DNA from: CBDATA01 sp965202845
GTDB lineage: Bacteria; Acidobacteriota; Vicinamibacteria; Marinacidobacterales; Marinacidobacteraceae
Direction: 5' to 3'
Length of the DNA: 64,000 nucleotides
NCBI GenBank assembly: GCA_965202845.1
Contig: OZ241856.1
Location: 868,001-932,000, forward strand
Part shown: one piece after another, positions 62,211 through 64,000 of the stretch
Layout of the letters: the number at the start of each line of letters is the position of its first letter
Position numbering within the stretch: position 1 is the stretch's first letter
Notes under the pieces: generated by a model
Databases searched by the model: none
The model's input: the letters and a program-made list of their open reading frames with translations, nothing else
Told to the model about the DNA's origin: nothing
Made by a program: the position numbers and the translations under genes

Positions 62211-63596
62211 CGATGCCAGCATGACGTTCATCAAGAAGCGCGCGAGGCGTCCGTTGCCGTCCGGGTACGGGTGGATGTAGCCGAAGAGCCAGTGCCCCAA
62301 TACGGCCCGAACGGATGCTTCCGGCTCGCCTTCCAGCAGGTCGAAGAGCGCCGGCATGGCGTCGCGCACCGCCTCCCGCCGGGGCGGCGCGTGGCGCGAA
62401 CCGCGCAGGAACACGGCCTGATCCCGGTAGCCGGCGAGCGATGCAGCGGGCGTCAGTCCGGCGGCGACCCGGGGCTGGAACAGGGCCCGAAACCAGTCCT
62501 GATGCGCTTTGCGGACCAGATGGCCGGGGGCTGCGCCGGCGAGCGCCTCGCCGACCGCTTCCCGCACCAACTGGAACGCCAGCCAGTACCCACGCGCCGC
62601 CAGCGCGTCAAGACTCTGGCGATCGCTCTGGTTGCGCTGCGGATCCCAGTCGCCCGAACGCACCCGTTCGATCAGGGCGGGCGTCACCCGATACCCCTCG
62701 ATGGACAACGAGTGCCAGGCGTCATGTCGATACAGGTCGTCGACGGAAGACGGCCAGGCGTCCGGGTCCGGGGGCAAACCCGGCGCCTCCGGGAATACCT
62801 TGATGACGTCCGGGCGGAACGTCTGCCAGAGGGTCTCCACCCGGCTGACGATCGGCGACCGGCCCCGAATGGCGCTGGGCGGCGCCTGCGCGAATGGGTT
62901 CGTCTCGCGTATGTCGTAACCAGCCCGCCTCATGACGGAACGCACTTCGTCGGCGGCTGCGGCTCGGCCGAGACGGCGCAAGGCGCCGGCGAGGCGCCCG
63001 GCGGCGGCTGCATGGCCGCCACGCAGAAGCCGGTTCAGCACATCGTGCGGATCGCGGATTCCGAGGATGGCGACCTGGGCTTCCACTGGATGGCGAGCGA
63101 AGAACGTCGCGGGGACCCGGATCAAGGCGGCTTCTGGCAGGAAGAGCCGGAGCCGATTCCGGGTAGTGATGTCCGTGTCCGGCGGCGCGTCCTGTCGCCC
63201 GAGGTCGAAAAGGGACATCCCGAACGGCAGTCGGATCGTGTTGTTGCCGCCCTTCGGCGCATGAATGACGACCTGTCGCGGGATGACCGTGTTTTCCGCG
63301 TGGAGCAGGAGAGATTGTTCGGGAGAAAGATGCCAGGCTTCGCCGAACCGGGCGGCGCAGTAGGAAGCGCAGAATTCCCAGAAGGAGGCGTACCACTGCG
63401 TTGTGTCGCCGGGATCGGTTTCCGGACCGGATGCGATCAGCCAGCCCTTGATGGCCTCGAACAGGAAGCCGTTCCCGACCAAACGCTCCCGATGCGTCCG
63501 CGAGAATTCGGCGGAGCGAAAGACCCGCCGTCCCTGTTTCTGAAGGCGCTCAAGATGCGCCAGGGAAGCGGCCAGTTTCTCGTTGGGTGCGGCCAT
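62067..63596 (-). CDS. Fic family protein with intact active site
   Basis: 509 residues. The catalytic motif is HPYPDGNGRLAR from His442, with Tyr for the usual Phe. The inhibitory motif SLSIEG (Glu300) sits about 140 residues before it. The N-terminal 200 residues are of a different domain (VVIHAPKGGNNTIRLPFGMS, RLFLPEAALIRVPATFFARH) that looks like an HTH-linked AbiEi-type region, not confidently assigned. The start ATG 63596 has AGAGGAAG ten bases upstream; longer upstream reading is low-complexity. Originally followed directly by the MmeI-like gene, it belongs to the same defence island. Confidence 0.9.
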   Translation of the reverse strand: MAAPNEKLAASLAHLERLQKQGRRVFRSAEFSRTHRERLVGNGFLFEAIKGWLIASGPETDPGDTTQWYASFWEFCASYCAARFGEAWHLSPEQSLLLHAENTVIPRQVVIHAPKGGNNTIRLPFGMSLFDLGRQDAPPDTDITTRNRLRLFLPEAALIRVPATFFARHPVEAQVAILGIRDPHDVLNRLLRGGHAAAAGRLAGALRRLGRAAAADEVRSVMRRAGYDIRETNPFAQAPPSAIRGRSPIVSRVETLWQTFRPDVIKVFPEAPGLPPDPDAWPSSVDDLYRHDAWHSLSIEGYRVTPALIERVRSGDWDPQRNQSDRQSLDALAARGYWLAFQLVREAVGEALAGAAPGHLVRKAHQDWFRALFQPRVAAGLTPAASLAGYRDQAVFLRGSRHAPPRREAVRDAMPALFDLLEGEPEASVRAVLGHWLFGYIHPYPDGNGRLARFLMNVMLASGGYPWTIIRLESRDDYLEALERASVFQDIEPFARFVADRVRATMKTT

Positions 63597-63619
63597 GCGA
63601 CGGACTTCCTCTTGGTGTT

Positions 63620-63815
63620 TCGCAAGTATATGGCGCTGTGGATGTGCAAGTATATTGTGCTGTAGCCGGGACGCCTGCCGTTCCGCCCCATGATCCGCTT
63701 TCGGAGGGGCGCCGTCCCTTTCCCCATGAGCGCGTTGGCGCGGCCGGGTCCGCTCGCGGAGAGTTCCAAGTGTATGGCGCCGTGGAATCGCAAGTAGATC
63801 GTGCTTCGGGCGCGT
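63620..63815. repeat. Two pairs of related 20-24 bp repeats upstream of the Fic gene
   Basis: GCAAGTATATGGCGCTGTG and GCAAGTATATTGTGCTGTAG lie 24 bp apart (63622-63664). Weaker copies, CCAAGTGTATGGCGCCGTGG and GCAAGTAGATCGTGCTTCGG, are at 63767-63810 in the same order. On the minus strand each close copy contains TATACT, a -10-like hexamer. They could be operator sites or promoter duplications for the Fic gene. The 280-bp gap holds no gene apart from these. Confidence 0.6.
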
Positions 63816-63876
63816 CGCCAACGCTTGACCGCTGACCCGTTAGGGCCCGCCCCGAAGCCCCTGAGGAGGCTCCCCG

Positions 63877-64000
63877 ATGAACTTTTCCCGCCGCCTGACC
63901 CGGAACGTCGGTCGTTCTGGTCGCTTCGCTCCCGTCACTCCCTCCGTCCGGATCAGGCGGCGGGAGGCGGAGACGCTTTCGCTCCGGCTGGCCCGCTTGA
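63877..64000 (+). CDS. Possible coding start, truncated by window end
   Basis: An ATG at 63877 is preceded by a strong GAGGAGG ribosome site, in the same 14-base leader as the YbjQ-family gene. The 41 visible codons (MNFSRRLTRNVGRSGRFAP...) are Arg-rich and give no family. The frame is open to the edge. It may be the 5' end of a real gene, or a non-coding relic with a ribosome-site-like sequence. Confidence 0.35.
   Translation, partial: MNFSRRLTRNVGRSGRFAPVTPSVRIRRREAETLSLRLARL

Noticed and set aside
1..64000. CRISPR arrays, tRNA or rRNA genes
   Set aside because: No regularly spaced repeats, cloverleaf-like clusters or rRNA-like sequence were recognised by eye; a dedicated search could still find a tRNA.

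Overview
The window is GC-rich, densely coded and runs on both strands, with many 4-base gene overlaps (GTGA, TTGA) and frequent GTG/TTG starts. Its gene content is that of a free-living or host-associated aerobic heterotroph with a large secreted or periplasmic peptidase set: a PD40/amidohydrolase fusion, P1, M81, M28, S9 and M20 peptidases, gamma-glutamyltransferase, a sortilin-type propeller and LVIVD repeats. It also has aerobic CO oxidation genes and a multiheme cytochrome. This mix recalls Acidobacteriota or Gemmatimonadota, but nothing in the window (no rRNA or ribosomal protein gene) fixes the phylum.

Layout. 1-9.6 kb: hydrolases and peptidases, a YbjQ-family protein and a DUF4212/sodium-solute symporter pair. 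9.6-14.2 kb: a coxM-coxS-coxL operon whose large subunit carries the form I active-site motif AYRCSFR, so it should encode a true aerobic CO dehydrogenase. An XdhC-type maturation factor with a C-terminal YHS metal-binding domain follows. 14.2-18.7 kb: two large paralogous lipoprotein genes, each with a long poly-C tract between the start codon and the signal-peptide core. 19-29 kb: a sortilin-like propeller, a restriction-modification gene split by a stop codon, a frameshifted AAA ATPase, a TauD-type dioxygenase and an M28 peptidase. 29-41 kb: an octaheme cytochrome with a membrane partner, an S9 peptidase, a Fic-NADAR gene pair, a cation/proton antiporter, an orphan HigA-like antitoxin, gamma-glutamyltransferase and an LVIVD protein. 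41-55 kb: an Rpn-type nuclease, a spondin-domain lipoprotein, an EF-G-like GTPase, a degenerate Fic protein, assorted enzymes, a CsgG-family protein behind a poly-G promoter, a lactate permease and mtaB. 55-64 kb: an IS1634-type element flanked by gene remnants, then an island with an MmeI-like restriction-modification enzyme, a PIN-toxin pair and an active-type Fic protein, with duplicated segments that record a cassette insertion.

The most interesting signal is a likely phase-variation system built on three homopolymeric C tracts (14, 13 and 19 bases). Two lie in coding sequence and are each one base away from putting a start codon in frame with a lipoprotein signal peptide. The third, read as poly-G on the minus strand, lies between a perfect TTGACA -35 box and a possible -10 box upstream of the CsgG-family gene, and so can change promoter spacing. 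All three would alter surface or envelope proteins. An 8-bp repeat in the toxin-antitoxin cassette is a fourth slippage-prone site. Three other genes are broken by single-base changes, so read-level checks are needed to separate biology from assembly error.
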